The position numbers and the translations under genes were made by a program. A model generated the notes under the pieces. The model was not told where the DNA came from and made no database searches. It saw only the letters and a list, made by a program, of their open reading frames with translations. This document shows positions 51,933 to 60,466 of a stretch of DNA of 64,000 nt, piece after piece. Each line of letters starts with the position of its first letter. Position 1 is the first letter of the stretch. Where the stretch lies: the NCBI RefSeq assembly GCF_005845215.1, contig NZ_SPHO01000016.1, forward strand, positions 62,001 through 126,000, given 5' to 3'. Origin of the DNA: Clostridium sp. 1001271st1 H5. GTDB taxonomy: Bacteria > Bacillota > Clostridia > Lachnospirales > Lachnospiraceae.

Positions 51933-52874
51933 TTATTTCTGCTCTGCCAGCCATCTCTCAACCTGCATGGAAGCGATTGCTCCGTCAGCAGCAGCAGTAA
52001 CAACCTGTCTTAAGCTCTTTACACGGATATCGCCAACTGCGTACACGCCTTCCACACTGGTATGCATGTCTTCGTCGGTCTTGATATATCCGCGGTCCAT
52101 CTCTAACTTGCCTTCGAACAGTTCGCTTCTTGGGTTGTATCCGATGAAGCCGAATACGCCGAACAGGCCGTCGTCCTCGTCTGCATCGATTCTTGTAAGC
52201 TCACCTGTCTTAACATTCTTAACAGTCATGCCGGAAAGGATGCCGTCTCCGTGAAGCTCTTCCACAACTGTATCCCACATGAAGAACAGCTTAGGATTCT
52301 TGAACGCGCGCTCCTGAATGGATTTTGCTGCACGCAGTTCATCACGGCGATGGATGACAGTAACTTTTCTTGCAAACTTAGTCAGGTACATGGCTTCCTC
52401 AACAGCAGAATCGCCGCCGCCAACCACGAATACTTCCAAATCCTCGAAGAAGGAAGCATCGCAGGTTGCACAGTAGGAAACGCCCTTGCCCATGAACTCG
52501 CCCTCGCCCTTGCAGCCGATTGGCCTTGGGAAAGCGCCGGTAGCGATAATCAGGGTACGTGCCTTATAAGTTCCGTTGCTGCCAACCAGTGTCTTTACCG
52601 GGCCTTCGATATCAACGCTGACAATGGTATCGCTGACACGCTCAGCACCGAACTTCTCGACCTGCTTGGTCATTCTTTCAATCAGGGAAGGACCGCTCTC
52701 GCCGTCTACCATCTGTCCGGGATAATTCTCAATCTCGTCCGTGATGGCAATCTGTCCGCCGTCTTTTCCTTTTTCAATGAGCAGCGTATCCAGACGCGCT
52801 CTTCCCGCATAGATTCCGGCTGCAAGTCCGCCAGGACCTGCACCCAGAATGATGACATCATAAATCTTGTCCAT
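51933..52874 (-). CDS. trxB: Thioredoxin reductase
   Basis: 313 residues. The FAD motif is IILGAGPGGLAAGIYAGRA, the redox pair is in CATCDASFF, the NAD(P)H motif is FVVGGGDSAVEEAMYL, and the C-terminal FAD motif is GVYAVGDIRVKSLRQVVTAAADGA (part). It reduces the adjacent thioredoxin. AAGGAGAT precedes the start. The 204-base gap from grdB holds a possible weak promoter (TTGCAT-16-TAAAAT near 52950) and nothing else recognised. Confidence 0.95.
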   Translation of the reverse strand: MDKIYDVIILGAGPGGLAAGIYAGRARLDTLLIEKGKDGGQIAITDEIENYPGQMVDGESGPSLIERMTKQVEKFGAERVSDTIVSVDIEGPVKTLVGSNGTYKARTLIIATGAFPRPIGCKGEGEFMGKGVSYCATCDASFFEDLEVFVVGGGDSAVEEAMYLTKFARKVTVIHRRDELRAAKSIQERAFKNPKLFFMWDTVVEELHGDGILSGMTVKNVKTGELTRIDADEDDGLFGVFGFIGYNPRSELFEGKLEMDRGYIKTDEDMHTSVEGVYAVGDIRVKSLRQVVTAAADGAIASMQVERWLAEQK

Positions 52875-53078
52875 CAGAATATCTCCTTACACATCAATTG
52901 AATTTCAGGGTTTGCAAAATGCCGCTTCAAATAATATTTTATCATTAATCTGACGGAATGCAAACTCTTTTTTGTGCAATTACACCATTTTCAGAACGTT
53001 GTTGAATCATACCATGGTAACTTTAGGCACCATTGGAAGGACCGGCAAAGTTCTTTTTTACGGATGTCTAGCTTCGGT

Positions 53079-54386
53079 TTACTCAAATACAGTCTGCTCT
53101 GTAACCGGGGTCTCCAGTGCTGTCAGAGCCTTAGTAAGTATTCTCCTTCTGATATCCTTCTCTTCTTCCAAGGTCAGAGCCGGATTTCCAAGAGGATGAG
53201 GAATAGCGATAGCAGGAACAATACGGTTAGCTCCTACTGTCAGTGAAATCGGAACTACAGTTGCAATATGAACTACAGGGATTCCTGCTCTTTCAATTTC
53301 TTTTACCATCGTTGCACCGCAACGTGTACAGGTACCTCAGGTAGAGGTCAGAATGACCGCATCTACCCCGTCATTCCTCAGCTCCTGTGCAAACTCTGCA
53401 GCAAATCTCTTGGAGTTAGCTACGGATGTACCGTTACCAACTGTCGTATAGAAATATCTGTGCAGGCTGCCGATTTTTCCTTCTTTTTCAAATTCTCTTA
53501 AAACGTCAACAGGAAGGACTCTGTCTGAATCTTCATTGGCATATACTGGGTCGTATCCGCCGTGAGCAGTCTCATATGTAGCTTCTGTCAGGTCCATGAC
53601 ACCATCGATGTCATATTTGCCGTACTTGGAAGCACTGGAGGACTCGATGTGGTCCGGGTTGCCCTTTGGTACGATACCGCCGGAGGTAACCAGAGCGATT
53701 TTTGCATGAGCCATATCCTTAACAGCCGGATTTGGTTCTACCCTGTCGAAGTCAGGCATTGGGAACTCGGTTGTGAATTCCTTGCCGGCCAGCTTCTTAA
53801 CCAGCATCTCAACAGCTCTCTGGGAGCCTCTCTTGTCCTCAAAGAAGTTGACACGGATGCCGTTCGGCATATAGCCCTCTTCCTTGGAGGAGCCAAGCTT
53901 CTCACCCTTGGCAAGCTTAAGTGCCAGAGGAGCCATGGTAGCAACAGCACTTCTCATGCCGGCTGCGCTGTTCTTTGTCTCAACGATATATACTTTTGTC
54001 TTGTACATATCAGCGCCCGGGTTCTCTTTGTACATACCAGTCAGGACCGGAAGGTTTAACTCTTCCTTAACTGCCAGTGCAACGGTACCGCAGGCAACGC
54101 CGTAACGTCCTGCATTGAATGCCGGTCCGCAGATAACTGCGTCTGGCTTCTGGCTGCTAATCATATCCAGAATGGTCTTCTTAGCAGCTTCAACGTTCTC
54201 GTTGAAGTAAGAGTCGCCGCAGATAACGGTAGCTACGATTTCTGCCTCTTCTCCGAATGCCTGGTTGAACGCCATACCAGGGCCTACAATGCCTTCTCTT
54301 AATTCTGGCTGGTAATCAGCCTTTTCCTCGCCGCCGATGTTAGCGAAGAACTGGTTAATATAATGAACAATTCTTAACTTTGACAT
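53079..54386 (-). CDS. grdB: Glycine reductase component B selenoprotein GrdB (UGA-encoded Sec350)
   Basis: 435 residues when TGA at 53337-53339 is read as selenocysteine. The 349 residues before it end in VILTST, and after it the frame continues GTCTRCGATMVKEIERAG, giving the redox motif Sec350-x2-Cys353-x2-Cys356 at the position known for GrdB. It activates glycine, held as a Schiff base on the GrdE pyruvoyl group, and attacks it with the selenol. GGAGGAT precedes the start. A hairpin suitable as SECIS follows the UGA. Confidence 0.96.
53310..53339 (-). promoter_or_regulatory. UGA-Sec codon and candidate bacterial SECIS in grdB
   Basis: After TGA (53337-53339) come 12 bases, then CGTTGC-GGT-GCAACG (53310-53324), a perfect 6-bp stem with a GGU loop. 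Bacterial SECIS elements have the hairpin shortly after UGA with a GU-containing apical loop, which this satisfies. SelB binding is inference. Confidence 0.65.
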
Positions 54387-54395
54387 CTTATCCTC

Positions 54396-55676
54396 CTATC
54401 TGGCACTTAATTTATTGAAGCCCATCTCGTTTGTTGCTCCTGTGATAACCTGAAGCTCAGCAACAATGGAACCGTCTTTCTGTAAGCTTCCGTCGAATCC
54501 GCCTGCAATGATATCAGCAACCTCAGGATAGCCGATAACTTTGTCCATTGCCGGTAAGTTGATGACCATGTTTGCGTTTCCGCCTGTAACAACAGCATTA
54601 GCGCTTGCATCTGCATCTGCCAAGGACTGGGAAGCGCCGTCGCGGCCTGCGTACTCATCGGTGATGATAACAGTCTTAACGCCTTTTCCTTCAATCTTCT
54701 TGCAGTTCATGATAAGGTCAGTATCAGGGTTACCGAAGCCCTCCTGGGAAACGATAGCGCCGTCAACGCCTAAGAACTCGCAAAGCTTGGATGTCCAGTC
54801 AGAAGAACGCATCTTGTCAGCAAGGTATACGTTCTCGTTGGTGATGATTACACCTACAAAGTTCAGGGTCTTTCCGTGCTGTTCAAATAAGTCTGCAATA
54901 ACAGGGTTATTAAGGTGATGATAGGTTGTATTCTTGTCGCATGCAGATACGCAGTTACCGCTTAAGATAGCGCCGTCCATTAATTCGGTTGGGTTTAAGA
55001 TAGTTGGTAAGGACTGCTTCATATCTACGCCGTATACATATGTATCATGCATCAGGCCCTGGCTCTGAAGCATCAGTACGTAAGCTACTCTTGGAAGCTC
55101 AGGATATTTCTCAATTCCCTCTTTTACGGAACAGGTCTCATATACTTTAACTTCATCAGGCTCTACGTCCTTGGCCAGCTTGCCGATGTAATCAGCAGCC
55201 TTCAGGCCTGCAAATCTGACAGCCTTCTCATGAGCATGCTTTGCAAGTCCGTCGATTGGCTCGCATACAACAACCAGGTTGTTTAACTGGGAGAATGGTG
55301 TGTACTTAGCTCCCTCGCCGCACATATCGATGATACCTTCCTGGAAGCCGACAATCTTACCTGTGGTAACAACTGCGGAACCCTTTAACACGTTGGTCCT
55401 TCCGCTTCCCACTGTCTCCACCTTGGAAATAACGCCTGGGAATAAGTTTCCACCTCCGTTGACTTTTACACGTGGCTCAATCACGTCCTTTACTGGCATG
55501 ATACGGACACTCTCTCCTGGTCTTGCAATCTCCAGCTCAACAGACTTCAGGTTTTCATCTTCCAACAAAAGTGCCTTCAACTCTTCTGCATTAACATAAA
55601 TAGTTCCGTTTTCCACTTTTGATTCCGATGCAAACTGAATGTCGTTAATCTGAACGCACCCCAACTCAAGTTTCAT
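54396..55676 (-). CDS. grdE: Glycine reductase component B proprotein GrdE
   Basis: 426 residues. The precursor is cleaved at Asn-Cys in SGNCVSACDKNTTYHH; Cys242 is expected to become the pyruvoyl group that binds glycine. The N-terminal MKLELGCVQINDIQF and C-terminal GATNEMGFNKLSAR match GrdE. AAGGAGGAG precedes the start. It pairs with GrdB, encoded 9 bases downstream. Substrate type glycine (rather than sarcosine or betaine) is inferred from the GrdE/GrdB pairing with trx genes and grdX. Confidence 0.95.
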   Translation of the reverse strand: MKLELGCVQINDIQFASESKVENGTIYVNAEELKALLLEDENLKSVELEIARPGESVRIMPVKDVIEPRVKVNGGGNLFPGVISKVETVGSGRTNVLKGSAVVTTGKIVGFQEGIIDMCGEGAKYTPFSQLNNLVVVCEPIDGLAKHAHEKAVRFAGLKAADYIGKLAKDVEPDEVKVYETCSVKEGIEKYPELPRVAYVLMLQSQGLMHDTYVYGVDMKQSLPTILNPTELMDGAILSGNCVSACDKNTTYHHLNNPVIADLFEQHGKTLNFVGVIITNENVYLADKMRSSDWTSKLCEFLGVDGAIVSQEGFGNPDTDLIMNCKKIEGKGVKTVIITDEYAGRDGASQSLADADASANAVVTGGNANMVINLPAMDKVIGYPEVADIIAGGFDGSLQKDGSIVAELQVITGATNEMGFNKLSAR

Positions 55677-55680
55677 CTAA

Positions 55681-56076
55681 TCACTCCTCCTTGTATATTA
55701 TTTTTTTTACAGCTCCTTCAATCAATGATAAATCCACGTCCCTGAAGTCTTCCAGTATATTTTCCGGCCAATCAGGAGTTCTTCTGTCCTTCATGAATTT
55801 CTCGCAGGACTGAATACTGTTCTCCATCACCATCTCAAACTGGTAAAATTCTTCTCTTTCAACCTCAGAGTCGGAAATTATGATTGTCTTGTAAGGAATC
55901 TGGTTAGGCTTCAGGCTCCCTGCCATAGGATGGGTTTCCAGGCGATAACCTTTATGTATATAGTTTCTCACCCTGATTAACACATCAATGTAGGAACCAT
56001 TTTCCAGGAAGTCCACTTTTAATTTGTCCTGATACTTGTCCCTGCACTTCACGTTGTTTGTAACTACGATGTACAT
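55681..56076 (-). CDS. grdX: GrdX, first gene of the glycine reductase operon
   Basis: 131 residues. The MYIVVTNNVKCRDKY start and the TIIISDSEVEREEFYQFEMV segment are typical of GrdX, a small protein of unknown role always encoded at the head of grd operons. It is soluble, without membrane segments. AAAGGGTG precedes the start. It is preceded by a sigma-54 promoter and a divergently transcribed activator gene. Confidence 0.93.
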   Translation of the reverse strand: MYIVVTNNVKCRDKYQDKLKVDFLENGSYIDVLIRVRNYIHKGYRLETHPMAGSLKPNQIPYKTIIISDSEVEREEFYQFEMVMENSIQSCEKFMKDRRTPDWPENILEDFRDVDLSLIEGAVKKIIYKEE

Positions 56077-56140
56077 GATGTTTCACCCTTTGAATCTTTC
56101 TTATTTATTAGGCATAGGATTCCATTCCACATAATAATAG

Positions 56141-56156
56141 AGCAATTATCGTGCCA
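56141..56156 (-). promoter_or_regulatory. Sigma-54 promoter of the grd operon
   Basis: On the minus strand, TGGCAC-GATAA-TTGCT (-24 element 56151-56156, -12 element 56141-56145), a full match to the TGGCAC-N5-TTGC(A/T) consensus. The predicted start is near 56130, leaving a leader of about 55 bases to grdX. No sigma-70 promoter is visible for grdX. The A+T-rich upstream gap could carry enhancer sites; a candidate is the ACTAT/ATAGT dyad near 56313-56330. Confidence 0.85.
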
Positions 56157-56321
56157 ACTTTTTCTAAAGTGGGATTTTTTTTTATTTTTTACCTTTTAAC
56201 CAATGGAAATTCATTTTTTCTATTGCTTTTCCGTCCTTTATAGGTTTTCTATATTGTCTATTTTGTCATTCTTTTAACTTCTGACTTTTTTAAAATTTCT
56301 TTTTTTCGTGAACTATTTTTC

Positions 56322-56350
56322 TTGATAGTGAAATAAATTTCAGTTATAAT
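56322..56350 (+). promoter_or_regulatory. Promoter of the sigma-54 activator gene
   Basis: TTGATA (56322-56327), a 17-base spacer and TATAAT (56345-56350). The spacer holds a perfect dyad TGAAAT-AA-ATTTCA (56329-56342), a likely repressor or autoregulatory site. The leader is about 125 bases and very A+T-rich. Confidence 0.75.
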
Positions 56351-56481
56351 AGGGGGTAGGGAGGGATTCTTTTTATTTTTGGCATCCATTTTTCCCTTCT
56401 TTTACAATTTTCATGTTAATTTTTTCTCAATTTTATGCATAATTAATAAAATTTAAAAATCTAACCACAGGAGACCCGATT

Positions 56482-57504
56482 ATGGACGAAAACGATATGA
56501 AAAAAAAGTTTTTTTTCAACACAAAATCCCCTGCCTACCGGAGGGCATTGGAAGACTGTGAACGTGTGGCAGCATCCAATGTAAACGTCCTCCTCATCGG
56601 TGAATCCGGTTCCGGCAAGGATGTGGCTGCCCAGTACATCCATGCCTGCAGCCGCCGTTCCGACATGCCGCTCATAGCAGTCAACTGTAATGCCTACACG
56701 GAGTCCCTTCTGGAGGCAGAGCTGTTCGGCCATGAGCAGGGCGCATTTACAGGCGCCATCAAGGGGCGGGCCGGAAAGTTTGAGCTGGCGGATAAAGGCA
56801 CCCTGTTCTTAGACGAGGTGGGCGACATCAACCTGACCACCCAGGTAAAGCTGCTGCGGGCCATTGAGACAAAGAGAATTGAACGAATCGGCGGCAACAA
56901 CAGCAAACAGCTGGATTTCCGGCTCATTACAGCCACCAACCGCGACCTGGTAGCCAAGGTGCGCAACAGCACCTTCCGGGAGGACTTCTTTTACCGTATC
57001 AGTACCATTGTCATCCGCATCCCCGCCCTCAAGGAAAGGAAGGAGGACCTGGTGGACATGATTCACTTCTTCCTGGAGGAATCCCAGAGAGTGAATCAAA
57101 TCAGAATCGACCGCATTGACGAGAAAGCCTGGGACTTCCTTATTAACTATGATTATCCGGGCAATATCAGGGAACTGAGAAACCATGTGGACAGAATGGT
57201 GGTTCTTTCCAAGAACCATGTCATTACCACGGAAGGCATCCCGATTCTCTATAACCTGAAGACAACAGATGATGACACTCCATCCAGCTCCTTCACCCAG
57301 GCCGGCATTGTGCCCTGGCGCGAATTTAAACGGCGCAGTGAAAAAGAGTATCTGCAGTGGGTCCTGAACCAGATGGGATGGAACATATCAGCTACCGCCT
57401 ACAAGCTGGGCATCAGCGCCAGGCAGCTGTTTAATAAGATTAATGAATATAATCTGGAGAATCCCCAGACCGGAAGGCCTCAGAAGCCGGTGCACAGTAT
57501 CTGA
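56482..57504 (+). CDS. Sigma-54-dependent activator without a sensor domain
   Basis: 340 residues. The AAA+ domain starts almost at the N terminus: Walker A GESGSGKD (40-47), the sigma-54 contact loop GAFTGA (87-92), Walker B TLFLDE (107-112) and the arginine-finger region [10 protein letters not shown]. The C terminus has a Fis-type helix-turn-helix ([19 protein letters not shown]). There is no receiver, PAS or ACT domain, so activity must be set by expression or a partner protein. AGGAG precedes the start. It is divergent from grdX and is the probable activator of the grd operon. Codons 7-12 contain A8 and T8 runs. Confidence 0.92.
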   Translation: MDENDMKKKFFFNTKSPAYRRALEDCERVAASNVNVLLIGESGSGKDVAAQYIHACSRRSDMPLIAVNCNAYTESLLEAELFGHEQGAFTGAIKGRAGKFELADKGTLFLDEVGDINLTTQVKLLRAIETKRIERIGGNNSKQLDFRLITATNRDLVAKVRNSTFREDFFYRISTIVIRIPALKERKEDLVDMIHFFLEESQRVNQIRIDRIDEKAWDFLINYDYPGNIRELRNHVDRMVVLSKNHVITTEGIPILYNLKTTDDDTPSSSFTQAGIVPWREFKRRSEKEYLQWVLNQMGWNISATAYKLGISARQLFNKINEYNLENPQTGRPQKPVHSI

Positions 57505-57530
57505 GGCCGCGATATTACACAAAAACAAAG

Positions 57531-57566
57531 TGCTGTGAAAGCAAAATACAGTTGGCTTTCACAGCA
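57531..57566. terminator. Bidirectional terminator
   Basis: TGCTGTGAAAGC and GCTTTCACAGCA form a perfect 12-bp stem with a 12-base loop. On the minus strand it is followed by CTTTGTTTTTG; on the plus strand by TCTCTTCT. It separates the activator gene from the convergent kinase gene. Confidence 0.8.
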
Positions 57567-57580
57567 TCTCTTCTATAAAT

Positions 57581-58177
57581 CTAACGTCCTTCCCCGCAAA
57601 TCCTCACAATCTCCTGGATGATTTCCCTGAGGCAATCCTCCAGCACCACATTTTCATACTGCTTTGTAATGCTGCACTGCTCCAGATGGCTGGGGCTGAA
57701 ATCCTCCTCATCTGCCAGAAAACGCCTGCACATCTCTTTATACTTGGGCATTGTCTGCTGCTCCTCCCGCTCCAGGGCCCGCCTCAGCCTCAGTCCGTCC
57801 TCTACATGGATATAGATTGGTACAAGGGCTTCCTTTCCATAATAGGAACGCATCTTCTCATAAGATTCCAATGTCCCCATAATCAGATAATTTCCTGTTT
57901 CCAAATCAATCTGCCCATCGTCCGCTGTAAAATAGCTCCATGGACCGTAAACCGTGTCATAGGTCCGGCACTCAATCAAAATCCCATCCTGCCTGCACTG
58001 TTCCAGATAAGAACGGTCCACAAAAAAATACTCCACTCCGTTTTGTTCCCCGTCCCGTATGGGTCTGGTGGTATACATGGTAACGGTCTTAAGCTCCGGC
58101 ATCCTGCTGTGAAGCTTCTTATATATGGTATCCTTTCCCGAGGCACTCTTGCCCATAACATAAAATATCTTTCCCAT
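57581..58177 (-). CDS. Guanylate kinase-like protein
   Basis: 198 residues. P-loop GKSASGKDTIYKKL near the N terminus, and the GMP-binding stretch TMYTTRPIRDGEQNGVEYFFVD. YSYF-type and lid residues are less canonical than in the housekeeping enzyme, so it may be a paralogue. GGAGT precedes the start. It is encoded downstream of the decarboxylase gene in the same direction. Confidence 0.8.
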   Translation of the reverse strand: MGKIFYVMGKSASGKDTIYKKLHSRMPELKTVTMYTTRPIRDGEQNGVEYFFVDRSYLEQCRQDGILIECRTYDTVYGPWSYFTADDGQIDLETGNYLIMGTLESYEKMRSYYGKEALVPIYIHVEDGLRLRRALEREEQQTMPKYKEMCRRFLADEEDFSPSHLEQCSITKQYENVVLEDCLREIIQEIVRICGEGR

Positions 58178-58254
58178 GATTTACTCCGTACTTCCTTATC
58201 TCATTCAGTCTCTCTGTTCCGTCCCTTTTTCTGTTTCATTCTTCTGATATCCCG

Positions 58255-59796
58255 TCAGTCCTTCTCAACTATGCGGATGGTCCTGAGGGACTGGTCCGCA
58301 GGGCCCTGCACCGGTAGCCCCTTATCCCTGTATTCCAGAATCACTTCCAGGATGGGCCTGCTAATCCATTCCCCCGGAGCCACAATGGGTATGCCGGGCG
58401 GATAGATATAAACAAACTCCCCGGAAATACACCCTGCGCTGTCCTCCAGACCAACGGACTTCATAGTTCTGTCCATGGCCTCACCCATGGACATGGCCGT
58501 GTCACACCGCATACTGTATACACTGCCTCTGTGCATATCCTCTCCGCCTGATTTATCATCCGTTCCCGTGACAGGCCCTTTGCCGTTTTCCCTGCGGGCA
58601 TCCCAACCGCCGGATGCCAGACAGCCGTCAATCCGGGTCAATGCATCCCCCAGGCGCTCCAGGCCTTGGGCGCTGTCCATGGCTGTTGTAATGGCTGTCA
58701 CGTAATCAGCCCCGCACATTTCCATCTCCAGATGATATTCTCTGCGCAGAATGTGGTCCAGCCGGGCGCCTGTAAAGCCGGTATCACCATCTTCCCCTGA
58801 AGCCAGGTGCGTTCCCCTGGTTGAAACCACGACTTTTGAGATATCCAGGTCCCTGATTCCTGCCTGTCCTATGATTCCTGTATCCACCAGACGCAGATGC
58901 CTCATCTGGCCCAGCCTCGTCCGCAGCTTGTGCAGCTGTCTCCCATAGGACGTCATATCCATATGTTCCATCTGGAATATACTGTTCTCTATACTGGCCA
59001 TGAGCACATAGGAGGGACTGCTGCTCTGTACCATGTGGAGATAACGGTCAATGCGCTCCCGGTCAGCATAGCATCCGCCGTCCGGCCGGTTGCACTTAAT
59101 ATGAAGCAGGGCTGTCTGGGTCAGGCTGGGAAGGGTCTTGTGCACACTCTGAATCACCACATCTGCTCCCAGGTCCAGGGCAGACGGCGGAAACATGGCG
59201 TCATACCGGAAATGGGCGCCATGGGCTTCATCCACAATCAGCGGAAGCCCTGCCCTGTGGACGATTTGGGCAATGGCCTCTATGTCGGATACAATTCCGT
59301 CATAGGTGGGGCATACGATGAGGACAGCCTGTGTGTCCATATACCGCTTAAGCATCCTGTCCACATCTTCTGCCGTGATTCCTCCCTGTATCCCCAAGCC
59401 TTCTATCTCCTGTGGATAAACATAGGAGGCCTTAAGCTGATTCAGGCAGATTCCGTGGTACACGGATTTATGGCAGTTCCTGCTCACCAGGATTCTCCCG
59501 CCTCTGGGTACGGCTCCGCATACAGCAGCCAGAATCCCGCTGGTACTTCCATTAATCAGATAATAGGTCTGGTCAGCCCCGTAAAGGGCTGCCGCCCAAT
59601 CCATGGAGTCTCTTAAGATTCCCTCCGGGTGGTGAAGGTTATCAAACCCGTCAATCTCCGTTATATCCACTGTGCAGGGATTCACAAAGCGGTCCATGGG
59701 ACCCGGCATACGCTTATGTCCCGGCATGTGGAAGGGATACATATCTGACCCTGCATATGCAGCCAGCCGGTTTATAAGAAGCTCTTCCTGTCTCAT
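58255..59796 (-). CDS. Orn/Lys/Arg decarboxylase-family PLP enzyme
   Basis: 513 residues of the short (YaaO/SpeA-like) type. It shows MYPFHMPGHKRMP, NGSTSGILAAVCG, IVDEAHGAHFRYD and the PLP Lys in QSVHKTLPSLTQTALLH, then a C-terminal domain lacking the receiver-like wing of enterobacterial forms. It decarboxylates a basic amino acid to a polyamine precursor; Arg or Lys cannot be distinguished. Start codon overlaps the preceding gene stop by 4 bases. Confidence 0.88.
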   Translation of the reverse strand: MRQEELLINRLAAYAGSDMYPFHMPGHKRMPGPMDRFVNPCTVDITEIDGFDNLHHPEGILRDSMDWAAALYGADQTYYLINGSTSGILAAVCGAVPRGGRILVSRNCHKSVYHGICLNQLKASYVYPQEIEGLGIQGGITAEDVDRMLKRYMDTQAVLIVCPTYDGIVSDIEAIAQIVHRAGLPLIVDEAHGAHFRYDAMFPPSALDLGADVVIQSVHKTLPSLTQTALLHIKCNRPDGGCYADRERIDRYLHMVQSSSPSYVLMASIENSIFQMEHMDMTSYGRQLHKLRTRLGQMRHLRLVDTGIIGQAGIRDLDISKVVVSTRGTHLASGEDGDTGFTGARLDHILRREYHLEMEMCGADYVTAITTAMDSAQGLERLGDALTRIDGCLASGGWDARRENGKGPVTGTDDKSGGEDMHRGSVYSMRCDTAMSMGEAMDRTMKSVGLEDSAGCISGEFVYIYPPGIPIVAPGEWISRPILEVILEYRDKGLPVQGPADQSLRTIRIVEKD

Positions 59797-60329
59797 CCCA
59801 ATGTCCTCTCACGGCTCCTCAATATGAGCCTGGTCATACTGTCCTTTAACTGTTTCCGGTTGCGGACCACCAGCATTTTATGGGGATACCTGGCCATGAT
59901 GGACTGATGGCTGTGGGCTTCATCCCGCCCATCCCGGAGAATCCATTTCACGAAGTCCCAGTCCATTTTCTCACGGCAGCCCTCCGCCATGCTCTCCCTG
60001 GTTTTATCCCTGTACTCCAAATACCGTTTTACAGCCTGCCACAGGCAGATTCTCCTTGTATAATCCATAAATACAATCAGGTCTGCTTCCTCCAGACGGC
60101 GTTCCTGGCAGAATTTCGCGTAGTTGCCGTCAATAATCCAGCCTGTATCCTGATTCTCATCCAGAAATGTCTCCGCCATCCTCTTTGCCTCTTCCCTGTC
60201 ACGCTCTTTCCATCCAGGTTCGAATTGTATTCTGTCCAAATACAGAACCGGGCAGTCGTAGAGTCTGCCCAGTTTCTTAGCCAGTGTGGATTTGCCAGCA
60301 CCGCTGTATCCCATGACTGCTATTTTCAT
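59793..60329 (-). CDS. FlaR-like P-loop nucleotide kinase
   Basis: 178 residues. Walker A GYSGAGKST near the N terminus, then LYLDRIQFEPGWKERD and WIIDGNYAKF, which are typical of the adenylate-kinase-like topology-modulation (FlaR) family. A small soluble P-loop protein; substrate unknown. TGGAG precedes the start. It is translationally coupled to the decarboxylase gene. Confidence 0.78.
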   Translation of the reverse strand: MKIAVMGYSGAGKSTLAKKLGRLYDCPVLYLDRIQFEPGWKERDREEAKRMAETFLDENQDTGWIIDGNYAKFCQERRLEEADLIVFMDYTRRICLWQAVKRYLEYRDKTRESMAEGCREKMDWDFVKWILRDGRDEAHSHQSIMARYPHKMLVVRNRKQLKDSMTRLILRSRERTLG

Positions 60330-60466
60330 ATTGTCAACTCCATATCATCCGCATTTTTCTTTTCATAGTATACATGAAAAACCATTGGATTCATAGAGTG
60401 ATTCTCAGAGTTTTCTGCTTATACCTGTACCATGCATGAACCTCCTGCGCCGGTTTCCTTGCAGTC

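Noticed and set aside
53079-54386. grdB as two separate genes or a pseudogene
   Set aside because: The single TGA is at residue 350 in a Sec-x2-Cys-x2-Cys motif and is followed by a SECIS-like hairpin.
56482-57504. Two-component NtrC-type regulator
   Set aside because: There is no receiver domain; the AAA+ domain starts within the first 20 residues.
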